Assembly (NCBI GenBank): GCA_043813895.1 | Contig: JBDRKQ010000136.1 | Span: 1-63,304 of the forward strand | Length of the DNA: 63,304 nt | Direction of reading: 5' to 3' | DNA from: CAZTAR01 sp043813895 | Lineage (GTDB): Bacteria; Planctomycetota; Phycisphaerae; UBA1845; UTPLA1 | Shown here: piece by piece, positions 28,461-37,154 of the stretch | Position numbering within the stretch: the first letter of the stretch is position 1 | How the letters are laid out: each line of letters opens with the position of its first letter | The notes under the pieces: model-generated | The model's database searches: none | What the model saw: only the letters and a program-made list of their open reading frames with translations | Told to the model about the DNA's origin: nothing | Program-made: the position numbers and the translations under genes

Positions 28461-28493
28461 CCCCCACCTCCAAGGAAGGACGTGGGGCACCCG
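28461..28493. repeat. Third copy of the RAYT-associated REP
   Basis: CCCCCACCTCC-AAGGAAGGACG-TGGGGCACCC: same ends and stem as the REPs at 21522-21555 and 22172-22205, about 6.3 kb away and without a transposase beside it. Confidence 0.7.
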
Positions 28494-28848
28494 TCCAGCA
28501 GCAGGAAGGTGAGTCCGGGACAACTGCTGTTAGCCTCTTGGCCCCGGACAGGCGAAAGAACGTTCAGCCCTACCAGCGTGCGCTCCTGCCGCCCTTTCAG
28601 GGCTTACGAACCTTCGGCGCCACGTTGTCGCACGGCTCGCGCCGTGGGCTGGATGCTGCCGCTCCTCTGGAGCTGGAACCCCCGCCGATCACTTGCCCGA
28701 TCTTTCCAACTGCTCGCGTTCGCGAAGCGCTGAGCACGAGTAACTCATAGCTGACGTGCAATCGCACCCCAAACAAACGACACCGAGGTCCAAAGACTTT
28801 GCGGGCGTTTGCGGGCATTTGCACTTTTTTCTGCTGCAAACGAGAGCT

Positions 28849-29111
28849 GGGTGGCATGGGTCAACTTGTTGACCCGTGTTCGATGAGGGAGATTCTGGCG
28901 ACGACGCCGAAAGGCACGGGCGAAACAAATTCCGGCAAATGCCGGCAAATTCCACTTTCTCCGGTGAAATTCGGGCCGAGGATCAGAGCGGCGACCGTGC
29001 GGGAGCGGTCACGCTTCGTCCGGCGGGCCGTTGCGCTTGCGTAGTGACCGCTTGCTTACGCGCGCGGCTCTGATCTTGACCACGGGTCAACGAGTTGACC
29101 CATGCCACCCC
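28849..29111. repeat. Inverted pair of GGGTCAAC palindromes around a 200-base core
   Basis: GGGTGGCATGGGTCAAC-TT-GTTGACCCGTG at 28849-28878 recurs inverted at 29081-29111 (CACGGGTCAACGAGTTGACC, then CATGCCACCC). Each end is itself a hairpin. The core includes GCCGGCAAATTCC-type repeats and the palindromic repeat at 28981-29075. No coding frame is credible. This is the centre of an 890-base gap (28259-29149) without a gene. Confidence 0.75.
28981..29075. repeat. Palindromic repeat, CAGAGC-CGCGACCG family, copy 1
   Basis: Starts GATCAGAGCGGCGACCGTGC and ends with GTGACCGCTTGCTTACGCGC followed by GCGGCTCTGATC. The two ends are imperfect inverted copies. A related set is at 35404-35538. Confidence 0.78.
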
Positions 29112-29149
29112 AGAGAGAAGGTACGCCCCGGACGCATCGTACGGTTGCT

Positions 29150-30340
29150 CTACCTGGCTGGGGCGGCGAGGAATCTTGTAGCTAGTTCGCAGTGCATGCG
29201 GATGCCGATGGGTAAAGCATCATCCGGGAAGTCGAAGTTTGTCTGATGGAGCTGGGGCCTTGTATCGACTTCGCCACGGCCTACGCCGAGGCACCAGAAT
29301 GCGGCAGGGATGCGCTCCGCGTAGAAGGCGAAATCTTCTGCGCCCATGCAGGGGGGGAAGCCTTCGACGACTTTGTCCGGGCCGAGTGCTTCCCTGGCCG
29401 TCTGTTGGACGAGGTCGGCGGCGTGCTCGTCGTTGACCAGGACGGGGTAGCCGGGCTGGATCTGCACGTCCGCCCGCGCGCTGAAGGCGAGGGCCGTCTG
29501 TTCGGCGATTTGTTCGATGAGCGATATGGACTTGGCGCGGGATGATTCGTTGAGGGCGCGGATGGTGCCTTCGAGCTCTGCGCTGTCGGGGATGATGTTG
29601 CCTGCCGTGCCGGCGTGGAAGCGGCCGACCGTGACGACGACGGAGTCGAGCGGGTCGGTCGAGCGCGAGACGATCGTCTGCAACGTCGTGACCACCTGCG
29701 ATGCGGCGACGATGGGGTCGATGCCGTGGTGGGGCCAGGCGGCGTGGGCGCCTTTGCCGTAGATCGTGATCGACCATCGGTCCTGCGACGCCAGGATCGC
29801 ACCCGGCCGTGTGCCGACTGTGCCGAAGGGCAGATCGGGCCATCCGTGCAGGGCGAAGATGGCATCGACCTTGGGCTCTTCGAGCACGCCGGCCTTGCAC
29901 ATCGCTCTGCCCCCGCCGCCGCCCTCTTCCGCGGGCTGGAAGATGAACTTCACCTTGCCGGGCAGGTCGTCGGCGATCCGGGCCAGGACCTCCGCCGCGC
30001 CGACGAGACAGCTCATGTGGCCGTCGTGGCCGCAGGCGTGCATTCTGCCGGGAATCTTCGAGGCATACGGAAGGTCGTTCTCCTCCTGGATCGGCAGGGC
30101 GTCCATGTCGGCACGGAGCGCGACGCACGGGCCTGGCTTGTGCGCATTGAGCGTCGCGACGATGCCTGTGCCGGCCACGCCGGTCTGAATCCGCAGATTG
30201 TCGATGGCTTCGAGTCGGTCCAGCACGCGCCGCGCGGTCTGCCTCTCCTCAAAGCCAAGCTCCGGATGGGCATGCAAGGCGTGGCGGAGATCGACCACGG
30301 CTGGAAGGACGGCTTCGATATGTTCGCCGATGTCAGTCAC
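29150..30340 (-). CDS. M20 family amidohydrolase
   Basis: Cytoplasmic dizinc hydrolase of 396 residues of the M20D type (hippurate hydrolase, N-acyl-amino-acid amidohydrolase or IAA-amino-acid hydrolase-like). Motifs: LRHALHAHPELGFEE at the start, RADMDALPIQEEN, MHACGHDGHMS with metal His/Cys ligands, and QPAEEGGGGG. A dimerisation domain with GKGAHAAWPHHGIDP follows, then HQTNFDFPD near the end. Substrate cannot be set from sequence. It stands alone between two repeat-filled gaps. Confidence 0.92.
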   Translation of the reverse strand: MTDIGEHIEAVLPAVVDLRHALHAHPELGFEERQTARRVLDRLEAIDNLRIQTGVAGTGIVATLNAHKPGPCVALRADMDALPIQEENDLPYASKIPGRMHACGHDGHMSCLVGAAEVLARIADDLPGKVKFIFQPAEEGGGGGRAMCKAGVLEEPKVDAIFALHGWPDLPFGTVGTRPGAILASQDRWSITIYGKGAHAAWPHHGIDPIVAASQVVTTLQTIVSRSTDPLDSVVVTVGRFHAGTAGNIIPDSAELEGTIRALNESSRAKSISLIEQIAEQTALAFSARADVQIQPGYPVLVNDEHAADLVQQTAREALGPDKVVEGFPPCMGAEDFAFYAERIPAAFWCLGVGRGEVDTRPQLHQTNFDFPDDALPIGIRMHCELATRFLAAPAR

Positions 30341-30367
30341 GACGGCCTGCTCCTGCTAGGGCCCGTG

Positions 30368-30510
30368 CATGAATAAGTTGCACATTTCATGCGGGTGGTA
30401 CGTGCATCTTGCCCGTGCGGCTACGGGCGGGACGCCCGTACCACCCTTCGGTATTCGTACCACCCTTCGGTATTCGTACCACCCTTCAGCATTCGTTCAG
30501 TTTATTTATG
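30368..30510 (-). repeat. GGTGGTACGGGC hairpin repeat with tandem 19-mers, copy 1
   Basis: CATGAATAAGTTGCACATTT leads into a large hairpin (GGTGGTACGTGCATCTTGCC; core GGGCGGGACGCCC; GTACCACCC). Three tandem 19-base units GTACCACCCTTCGGTATTC follow at 30438-30494. The reverse complement recurs at 41079-41188 with a single 19-mer. It fills the gap between the M20 gene and elbB. Confidence 0.88.
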
Positions 30511-30519
30511 CGCACGCAC

Positions 30520-31176
30520 TTACGCCAGCCGCAGCACCTCGCGGACGAGTTTTCCGATGCCTTCGAATACCTCTGCCGGACCTTTGGCGATCATGTACGC
30601 CGGGGTCGTGACGATCTTGTGTGCCTCGTCGCAAACCATGTCGGTCGCGGCGCAATTGACATGCCGGCAGCCCATCTTGTTGATCGCGTCGGCCGTGCCG
30701 GGATCGTTGCCGATGGTCATCTTCGGGTGCAGGTCCTTCTTGCCCACGATCCGTGCGAGCATCGCGGGCGCGATGCAGATCGCGCCGACAGGCTTCTTCG
30801 CCGCCAACATCTCGCCGACCAGCCGCTCGGCCTCGGGGTGGACCGAACAGTTCGCGCCGTCGGTGGCGAAGGACGACAGGTTCTTGGCCGCGCCGAAGCC
30901 GCCGGGGAAGATCAGTCCGTCGATGTCTTTCGCCTTGACGTCCTTGAGGTTCTTGATGTCGCCTCTGGCGATCCGGGCGGACTCCGCCAGGACGCTGCGC
31001 TGCTCACCGGCGGGCTTCTGCTTGAAGTGGTCGACCACGTCGAACGACACGTCCGGCGCGCAGTAGACGATTTGCGCGTCCGCTTGGTCCAACGCCACGA
31101 TCGTGCTGACGGCCTCGTGGATTTCGGCTCCGTCGAATACGCCGCAACCACCCAGACAAACGGCTATTTTCTTCAT
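30520..31176 (-). CDS. elbB: ElbB-like glyoxalase, DJ-1/PfpI superfamily
   Basis: Protein of 218 residues. It starts MKKIAVCLGGCGVFDGAEIH and contains IFPGGFGAAKNLSSFA, then GAICIAPAML, with the nucleophile-elbow Cys of the DJ-1/PfpI fold at about residue 133. TPAYMIAK and EVFEGIGKLV end the protein as in E. coli ElbB, which has weak glyoxalase activity and has been tied to isoprenoid synthesis. AAGGAG lies ten bases before the ATG. It is monocistronic as far as can be seen. Confidence 0.93.
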   Translation of the reverse strand: MKKIAVCLGGCGVFDGAEIHEAVSTIVALDQADAQIVYCAPDVSFDVVDHFKQKPAGEQRSVLAESARIARGDIKNLKDVKAKDIDGLIFPGGFGAAKNLSSFATDGANCSVHPEAERLVGEMLAAKKPVGAICIAPAMLARIVGKKDLHPKMTIGNDPGTADAINKMGCRHVNCAATDMVCDEAHKIVTTPAYMIAKGPAEVFEGIGKLVREVLRLA

Positions 31177-31201
31177 TGTGGAATCTCCTTATCAGTGAGG
31201 C

Positions 31202-31298
31202 GAGGAGCCGCGGACTTCAGTCCTCGCGGTGTTTCCCGTAGTTGGACGTTCCGCACGTTTGGATGGCCGCGCGGACTGAAGTCCGCGGCTCTTCCTCG
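31202..31298. repeat. Inverted repeat, CCGCGGACTTCAGTCC family
   Basis: GAGGAGCCGCGGACTTCAGT (31202) and GACTGAAGTCCGCGGCTCTT (31274) are opposite arms about 45 bases apart; each arm is also palindromic (GGACT-TC-AGTCC). They lie between elbB and the TGS GTPase. Confidence 0.8.
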
Positions 31299-31317
31299 CC
31301 AAGTAACTCGTGTTTTC

Positions 31318-31341
31318 CGTCGGCCACGGGGGGCCGACGCT
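31318..31341. repeat. Short palindrome, CGTCGG...CCGACGCTACG family, copy 2
   Basis: CGTCGGCC-ACGGGG-GGCCGACG followed by CTACG. It lies 16 bases past the GTPase stop and on the minus strand is followed by GAAAAC. It shares layout with 13825-13851. Confidence 0.65.
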
Positions 31342-31356
31342 ACGCGCACGGCCTTC

Positions 31357-32358
31357 TCAGAAGTGCAACTCTACCACATCCTTGTCCGACAGGACATGCG
31401 AGTGGTGGACCTGTTGGCCGTCGTGGACACCCCGGCCCCACACGCGGGCCGTCTTCAGCTTGTCCGCCAACTCGCGGTGAACGTGGCTGGCCAGTTCGGC
31501 GACGTCGCCGCCCTTGGGGAGAATGAACGGCTCGTCGCGATCCACGGGCTTGCCTGGTTTTTTTGCGTAGATTCGGATAACGCGAAGCAACTCGAACAGC
31601 TCCGCCATCATCGCGTCCAGGCCCTCTCCTGTCTCCGCTGAGACGGGCACCATCTTCAGGTCACCGCCGCAGAGTTCCTGGAGGCCCTCGAAGTCGTCCG
31701 CCGCGCCGGGCACGTCGTACTTATTCGCCGCGACCAGCACACGCTTGGGCTCTGCTTCCGGTTCCTGCTCGTCGGGTTCGAGGAGAGGCGTCGAGACGGG
31801 CCGCATTTTGCGATCCTTCAGGAGGGCCAGGGGTTGCTCGAACTGATCGAGCAGGCCGACCGCAGCTAGATCGACGACGAGAAGAATAACATCGGCCAGG
31901 CGATAGGCGCCCACCATGCCGGGCTGTGCTTGGCCGTCCATGACCGGCGGCATGTCGACGAGTTGGATCGGCACATCCTCGTGCTTGGCCATGCCCGGTA
32001 TCGCGGTGTGGGTCGAATAAGGGAACTCGGCAACCTCGACCCTGGCGTCAGTCAGGGCGTGGACGATCGCACTCTTGCCGACGTTGGCCGCGCCGAGCAG
32101 CGCGACTTGGCCCGCGCCCTGCTTCGAGACGGCAAACGGATCGCGATGACCGACGCCCGACCGGCTGCGCGGCTGCTGCAATTCTTGTCGCGCGACCTTG
32201 ATCCGCTGTTTGAGTTGAGACTGGAGCTTCTCGCTGCCCTTGTGCTTCGGCACGAGGCGAAACATTTCTTCCAGCGCGGCGAGCTTGTCGGCCGGCGTGA
32301 TTGCTGCACGGTATCGTAGATCGGCTTTTATGTATTCTGGCGACTGATTGACCGGCAT
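31357..32358 (-). CDS. TGS-domain GTPase, Obg/DRG-like
   Basis: Putative ribosome-associated GTPase of 333 residues. An N-terminal helical region (1-70) precedes the G domain: G1 GAANVGKS (89-96), a T-x-IPGM switch region, G3 VDMPP and G4 AANKYD. A C-terminal TGS domain ends GQQVHHSHVLSDKDVVELHF. Canonical G1 is GxxxxGKS and is kept; G3 has DMPP where DTPG is usual. It resembles the small archaeal/planctomycete DRG-like branch more than Obg or YchF. It is divergent from the O-antigen-ligase-like gene, with start regions about 95 bases apart. Confidence 0.85.
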   Translation of the reverse strand: MPVNQSPEYIKADLRYRAAITPADKLAALEEMFRLVPKHKGSEKLQSQLKQRIKVARQELQQPRSRSGVGHRDPFAVSKQGAGQVALLGAANVGKSAIVHALTDARVEVAEFPYSTHTAIPGMAKHEDVPIQLVDMPPVMDGQAQPGMVGAYRLADVILLVVDLAAVGLLDQFEQPLALLKDRKMRPVSTPLLEPDEQEPEAEPKRVLVAANKYDVPGAADDFEGLQELCGGDLKMVPVSAETGEGLDAMMAELFELLRVIRIYAKKPGKPVDRDEPFILPKGGDVAELASHVHRELADKLKTARVWGRGVHDGQQVHHSHVLSDKDVVELHF

Positions 32359-32453
32359 CGGTGCTTCCTTGCCTGATGGAACGAGGATATCATACCGCGC
32401 CGTACGGAGTTGTGGGGGACGAAGAAACGTCCAGGCGTGCCGGAGCAGTGCGA

Positions 32454-35423
32454 ATGCAACCAGACAACTCGCCCGATCTTCTTGTGGACGGCTCGATCAC
32501 GGCCCGACGAACCAGCGGCCTCTTGACGCTTGTGGCGGCGGTCTTCCTGGCCAGCAACTGCTTCCTGAACTCGCCCGGCGAATTCTCGTCCCGTCACTAT
32601 GAGGATCATTCGCTGCTCAAGCCGATCGTCGGCCTCCTGGCGTTGGGCGGCCAATGCCCGACCCTGCGGGGCGTGGAGATTCGCAATCTCGTGTTCCACT
32701 CCGGCGCGGCACTGCTCGTGCTCATCGCAGGCATCCGCCTCGTGACGGCAGGCCGCCGTCCGCGGGTTTCCGGAGAATCCCTCATCGACCTACGCAGGCG
32801 CGCCGCCAGCCCGTTCTTTTGGTGGTGTACGCTGCTGCTGGTCAGCGTGATCAGTTCGTGGTACTCGCACGCGCCGGAGGTGTGCAAGGGGCAGACGATC
32901 CTCCGGTTCCTGCAATTGGCGTGGTGGTGGCCGCTGGCCGCGCTGCTGACGCCCCGCGATGCCCGGAGGCTCTCGGGTTGGGTGCTGGCGATCCTCGGCC
33001 TCCTGGCGACCCTTGCGGTCTGGTATCACGTTCAGCGTCCGGCGCCGCGGCTGCAGTACCCGATCGGCAACGAGTTGTTCCTGGCCGCGTGTCTCCTGCC
33101 CGGTTTGTTCATTGCCTTCGGCCTCGTCATCGGGTGGTTGCACGGGTGTTTAACAAAGCGGAGAGAACCGGCAGACGCCATGACCGATCACCCTGTGCAG
33201 GTGACAGCTCCGGCCCCGCAACTCCGAATGCTGCACATCCTCGCCGTCGTCCTCGTTTCCTTGTTCATCATCGCCGCCCTTTACTTCACGCGCTCGCGAT
33301 CGGGCGCGGTGGGGCTGACGGCCGGGCTTTGCATGGTCGTCGTGCTTGTGGTTCGTCGAAAGACCCGGCTGTGGGTGGTCCTGGCGGTCGCCGTGTTGGC
33401 GATTGGCGGGGCGCTAATGGTGCAATCCCTCCGAACCGGCGGCGTGATGGGCGAGCGAGCCCACTCGATCCGCGCCCGGTTGAATCACGAGTGGCCCTAT
33501 GCACTGACGCTCTTCTTCCAGAAGCCGGTTGCCGGTTGGGGCGACGGGGGATACGCGATGCTGGCGGGGCAGTTTGCCCGCGTGGAACAACTCGATGATC
33601 CCGGTGTTCTCAGCTTCGACACGTGGAGTTGGGTGGGGCATGCCCACAACGAGTTCCTCGAATTGCTGGCCGATCTCGGATTCGTCGGCGCATTTGCCTT
33701 CGCCGCCGCGCTGTTCGTCACGATCCGGCAGGCCCTGCGATACTGTGATCGATCGCGAGGCGATCCGTCTGCGGGTCGGTGTCGCTGGCTCGTCATCGGC
33801 TTGACGGCCGCACTCGTTGCCCTCGTGATCGAGGAGTGCGGGGACGTCGCGCTGCGCAAGCCCGGCCTGCCACCCATCTTTCTCACGGTCTGGGCATTGG
33901 TCTGGGCGATGGTGCGGTCCTCGCGCGACGTCGTCACCACCGAGCAGGACGACGCTCAACGCCTTAGCATCTCGACCATGCGATTGACGGGTGCGGCTGT
34001 CTGCGTCGGCGCGCTTGTGCTCGGCTGGTTCGGCGTGCAGGACTGGCGCGGAGCGAGGGCCGTCTACGACGCGGTCAAGATACACATGCCTGCCGGGCAG
34101 TACGACGAAGCGATCCGGGATGCCGATCTGGCAGTCGTGCACACACTTGACCCGGAGCGGAACCTCATCTCGCGCGTCCACGCGGTGCGGGTCCGCTCTT
34201 TGAAGTTCAATCAGCTTTGCAGTGACGTTGATTCCCGCGTGACGGATGACGACATCGCTTTCGCTGAGGACGCGCTGGCGGACTTGGCCCAACTGGACAA
34301 GGCTGCGCCCCGGTTTCTCATGTCCGCGCGGTTCCGGGCCGATTTGACTGGCAACCTTGCCTCGGTGTTCCGCGGGCGGGGACAACCACTGATCGAACGT
34401 GACTATCGTACGCAGTGGCAGCAAGCGTGGATCCAGCATCGAGAAGACGAGCCGTTCCGTATCGATGTCGTCGAAGCGCTCTGGGTGGTTCTGCCTGAGG
34501 CCAGGTCGGTTGATCGCCTGCTCTGGTTGCGCGCATTGTTGCGCAACCGCGAGATCGACGGCCGGTTCCTCGGCCTGTTCCAAAACGCGGCGGCGAGAGA
34601 GGATTTCCGGGGAGCTCTCGGAGACCTTTACAACATCGCGATGCAGGATTCGGCGCGCCAGCCTGCGGAATGGGTAGACAAGCTGTCGCCGGAGACGTGC
34701 CGGGTCGTCGCGCTGGAACAGGCGTTGTTCGGAGGGCAGCCTTCGGAGGCGGCAAAGACCGCCGCTGGGGCCGAGGCGCTTTACGCCAAGGCGGGGCCGC
34801 GCCTGTTTGTTGCACACGCGGCGGCGATCCACGAGATGGTCAGGTATCGTCTGGACGCGGATCCCGCGGCAGCGCCCGAGGAGAATCTGCATCTGCTCGC
34901 ACGGGCGTACGCCATTTTGGCGCGCGAGGTTGGCGATGACGAGCCGATGTCTGGTGATCTCGGTCAGACGAGACTCCGGGTGCTCCTCGCGGCTGGTAGA
35001 GAGCTGGAGGCCGAGACGCAGGCTCGGTTCCTATACCCGGACAACGACATGCCTGTGGACAGGCGGATTGCCGAAGGCTACCTCTCCCTTGTCGCCCAGT
35101 TTGCAGAACGCCCGCTGCACAGTGATGACGCGTTGCGTTGGGCACGTCGCGCGGTGGAGCTTGCTCCAATTCTCGCCGAGGCCCATGCCATGATCGTCGG
35201 GATTCACCTGCGTAGGGGCGATGATGCCTCGGCGCTCGAAGCCGCAGTTGCTTTGTTGGAATCCGCCAAGGACGCGGAGACGGCCCGGCAGTATCTCGCG
35301 ACACTTGAGACGCACTATCCTGGCAGCGGAATGTGGCCGAAACTCCTACTGCGGTATCCCGATCTTCTTCCTCCGCCGCAGGCGGGGCCACCACCGCCGG
35401 AGGAATCAGAGCCGCGACCGTAA
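32454..35423 (+). CDS. O-antigen ligase/polymerase-like membrane protein with TPR-like C-terminus
   Basis: Protein of about 989 residues. The first 480 form some ten to twelve membrane helices with the Wzy_C (O-antigen ligase) signature: YFTRSRSGAVGLTAGLCM and later WSWVGHAHNEFLELLADLGF, where the periplasmic loop His is conserved. A final helix (about 510-530) leads to a soluble C-terminal half of about 440 residues with helical repeats (CRVVALEQALFGGQPSEAAK, SDDALRWARRAVELAP). Probably joins or polymerises surface glycans. Start at 32454 is backed by GGAG eight bases upstream. The last residues (SEPRP) are encoded by a palindromic repeat. Confidence 0.82.
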   Translation: MQPDNSPDLLVDGSITARRTSGLLTLVAAVFLASNCFLNSPGEFSSRHYEDHSLLKPIVGLLALGGQCPTLRGVEIRNLVFHSGAALLVLIAGIRLVTAGRRPRVSGESLIDLRRRAASPFFWWCTLLLVSVISSWYSHAPEVCKGQTILRFLQLAWWWPLAALLTPRDARRLSGWVLAILGLLATLAVWYHVQRPAPRLQYPIGNELFLAACLLPGLFIAFGLVIGWLHGCLTKRREPADAMTDHPVQVTAPAPQLRMLHILAVVLVSLFIIAALYFTRSRSGAVGLTAGLCMVVVLVVRRKTRLWVVLAVAVLAIGGALMVQSLRTGGVMGERAHSIRARLNHEWPYALTLFFQKPVAGWGDGGYAMLAGQFARVEQLDDPGVLSFDTWSWVGHAHNEFLELLADLGFVGAFAFAAALFVTIRQALRYCDRSRGDPSAGRCRWLVIGLTAALVALVIEECGDVALRKPGLPPIFLTVWALVWAMVRSSRDVVTTEQDDAQRLSISTMRLTGAAVCVGALVLGWFGVQDWRGARAVYDAVKIHMPAGQYDEAIRDADLAVVHTLDPERNLISRVHAVRVRSLKFNQLCSDVDSRVTDDDIAFAEDALADLAQLDKAAPRFLMSARFRADLTGNLASVFRGRGQPLIERDYRTQWQQAWIQHREDEPFRIDVVEALWVVLPEARSVDRLLWLRALLRNREIDGRFLGLFQNAAAREDFRGALGDLYNIAMQDSARQPAEWVDKLSPETCRVVALEQALFGGQPSEAAKTAAGAEALYAKAGPRLFVAHAAAIHEMVRYRLDADPAAAPEENLHLLARAYAILAREVGDDEPMSGDLGQTRLRVLLAAGRELEAETQARFLYPDNDMPVDRRIAEGYLSLVAQFAERPLHSDDALRWARRAVELAPILAEAHAMIVGIHLRRGDDASALEAAVALLESAKDAETARQYLATLETHYPGSGMWPKLLLRYPDLLPPPQAGPPPPEESEPRP

Positions 35424-35538
35424 GGGAGTCGGTCAGCGTGCAGATTGAGGGGCTATCGCGGCGAGCGGTGACCGCTTGCTGACGCGCGCGGCTCTGAACG
35501 GGAACGGTGACTGCTTGCTGACGCGCGCGGCTCTGATC
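35404..35538. repeat. Palindromic repeat, CAGAGC-CGCGACCG family, cluster of three units
   Basis: One unit (ATCAGAGCCGCGACCGTAAG) overlaps the last codons and stop of the O-antigen-ligase-like gene. Two tandem opposite units follow: GGTGACCGCTTGCTGACGCG at 35467 and GGTGACTGCTTGCTGACGCG at 35506, each ending GCGGCTCTGA. Same family as 28981-29075. Confidence 0.85.
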
Positions 35539-35569
35539 TGCAAGCAAGCCCCTGTTGCCTTCGTCGGGC

Positions 35570-35597
35570 TTGCCAGTCCCCGGGCCGGTGATAGAAT
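35570..35597 (+). promoter_or_regulatory. Predicted guaB promoter
   Basis: TTGCCA, 16 bases, TAGAAT, 38 bases before the guaB start. It lies just after the palindromic repeat cluster. Confidence 0.65.
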
Positions 35598-35634
35598 CTC
35601 CCCATCTGACCATCCCAGGATCAGGAACCGCCCC

Positions 35635-37128
35635 ATGCCCGAGAAGATCATCGGTGAGGGAATCACCTTCGACGACGTGCTGCTCATTCCGGCTCGCAGT
35701 CGGATCGTTCCGAAGAGTGCCGACGTCCGAACTCGCCTGACTCGGCACATCACGATCACCATTCCGATCGTGTCCGCCCCGATGGATACCGTGACCGAAT
35801 CGCGCCTTGCCATTGCGCTGGCACAGGAGGGCGGCATCGGGATCATCCACAAGAACCTCACGACCGAGGCGCAGTGCCGGGAAGTGGACAAGGTCAAGCG
35901 AAGCGCAAACGGCGTCATCCTGGACCCGGTGACGCTCCGCCCGAGCGATACGGTGCAGCGCGCCGCGGAGCTGATGCGGCTCCACAACATCTCCGGTATT
36001 CCGATTACGACGGACGACCGCAAGCTGGCGGGCATCCTCACGCGGCGCGACATGAAGTTCATGGAGCACGTCGGCAAGGAAGGTTGCCCGGGCGATCTTC
36101 GCGTCGAGGCGGTGATGACCAAGGAAAACCTCGTCACCGCGCCGCCGCAGACCTCGCTCGACGATGCGGACAAGATCCTGCAACAGCACAAGGTGGAGAA
36201 GCTGCTGCTGGTCGATCGCGACAACCGCCTGGCAGGCCTGATTACCATCAAGGACATCGACAAGAACCGACAGTATCCCAACAGTTGTCGGGATGATCGC
36301 GGACGTCTGCGAGTCGGAGCCGCCGTCGGCGTTCACGACTACGAGCGTGTGGATGCCCTGATTAGCAACGGTGTCGATGTCATCGTCGTTGACACGGCCC
36401 ACGGCCACAGTGAGAACGTCATCGAGACGGTCAAGGACATTCGAAAGCGGCACGAGATCGACCTCATCGCCGGTAACGTCGCGACGGCGGAAGGCACGGA
36501 AGACCTCATCGACGCCGGCGCCGATGCGGTGAAGGTCGGGATCGGGCCCGGTTCCATTTGCACGACGCGCGTTATCTCCGGCGTCGGCATGCCGCAGATC
36601 ACCGCCATCTTCAACGCCGTCCGCGCAGCCCAGGATGCGGGCGTGCCGGTCGTTGCCGACGGCGGCATCCGCTTTTCGGGAGATATCACCAAGGCAATCG
36701 CGGCCGGGGCCCATGCCGTGATGATAGGCTCCCTGTTCGCGGGGTTAGATGAGTCTCCCGGGACCGTTGTCTATTGGAAAGGACGGCGGTTCAAGGAATA
36801 TCGCGGCATGGGATCACTCGGGGCAATGGTCTGCGGCAGTGCCGACCGATACAGTCAGAGTGGGGAATCGGATCGCGACAAGCTCGTGCCCGAGGGCGTC
36901 GAGGGCCGCGTTCCCTACCGGGGCGGCCTGGCGGAGTTGACTTACCAGCTCGTCGGCGGGCTTCGGGCCGGCATGGGCTACTGCGGTACGCCGGACATCG
37001 AGGCCCTCCGAAAGGATGCCCGGTTCGTCAGGGTCTCCGGCGCGGGGATGGTGGAGTCGCACCCGCACCATATGGTGATTACAGAGGAAGCGCCGAACTA
37101 CGCCGCCGAGAACATCGTGGAAGTCTAA
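35635..37128 (+). CDS. guaB: Inosine-5'-monophosphate dehydrogenase
   Basis: IMPDH, 497 residues, oxidising IMP to XMP in guanine nucleotide synthesis. The N-terminus IGEGITFDDVLLIPARS is typical. Two CBS domains (about 90-215) regulate it. The catalytic loop GIGPGSICTTRVISGVG carries the active Cys, and DGGIRFSGDITKA, MIGSLFAGLDESPG and the flap with GMGSLGAM follow. The start at 35635 (MPEKII) has AGGA eight bases upstream; a longer frame to 35476 runs into the repeat cluster and is rejected. A lipoprotein gene starts 26 bases after the stop. Confidence 0.98.
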   Translation: MPEKIIGEGITFDDVLLIPARSRIVPKSADVRTRLTRHITITIPIVSAPMDTVTESRLAIALAQEGGIGIIHKNLTTEAQCREVDKVKRSANGVILDPVTLRPSDTVQRAAELMRLHNISGIPITTDDRKLAGILTRRDMKFMEHVGKEGCPGDLRVEAVMTKENLVTAPPQTSLDDADKILQQHKVEKLLLVDRDNRLAGLITIKDIDKNRQYPNSCRDDRGRLRVGAAVGVHDYERVDALISNGVDVIVVDTAHGHSENVIETVKDIRKRHEIDLIAGNVATAEGTEDLIDAGADAVKVGIGPGSICTTRVISGVGMPQITAIFNAVRAAQDAGVPVVADGGIRFSGDITKAIAAGAHAVMIGSLFAGLDESPGTVVYWKGRRFKEYRGMGSLGAMVCGSADRYSQSGESDRDKLVPEGVEGRVPYRGGLAELTYQLVGGLRAGMGYCGTPDIEALRKDARFVRVSGAGMVESHPHHMVITEEAPNYAAENIVEV

Positions 37129-37154
37129 GAGAAACGACGAGAGGTTCTTGAAAG

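Noticed and set aside
30438..30494. Tandem 19-mers as a CRISPR or iteron array
   Set aside because: The units are contiguous without spacers and belong to a hairpin repeat also found at 41079; no replication gene is nearby.
35476..35634. N-terminal extension of guaB
   Set aside because: It runs through the palindromic repeat cluster and the predicted promoter; IMPDH proteins begin at the ATG at 35635.
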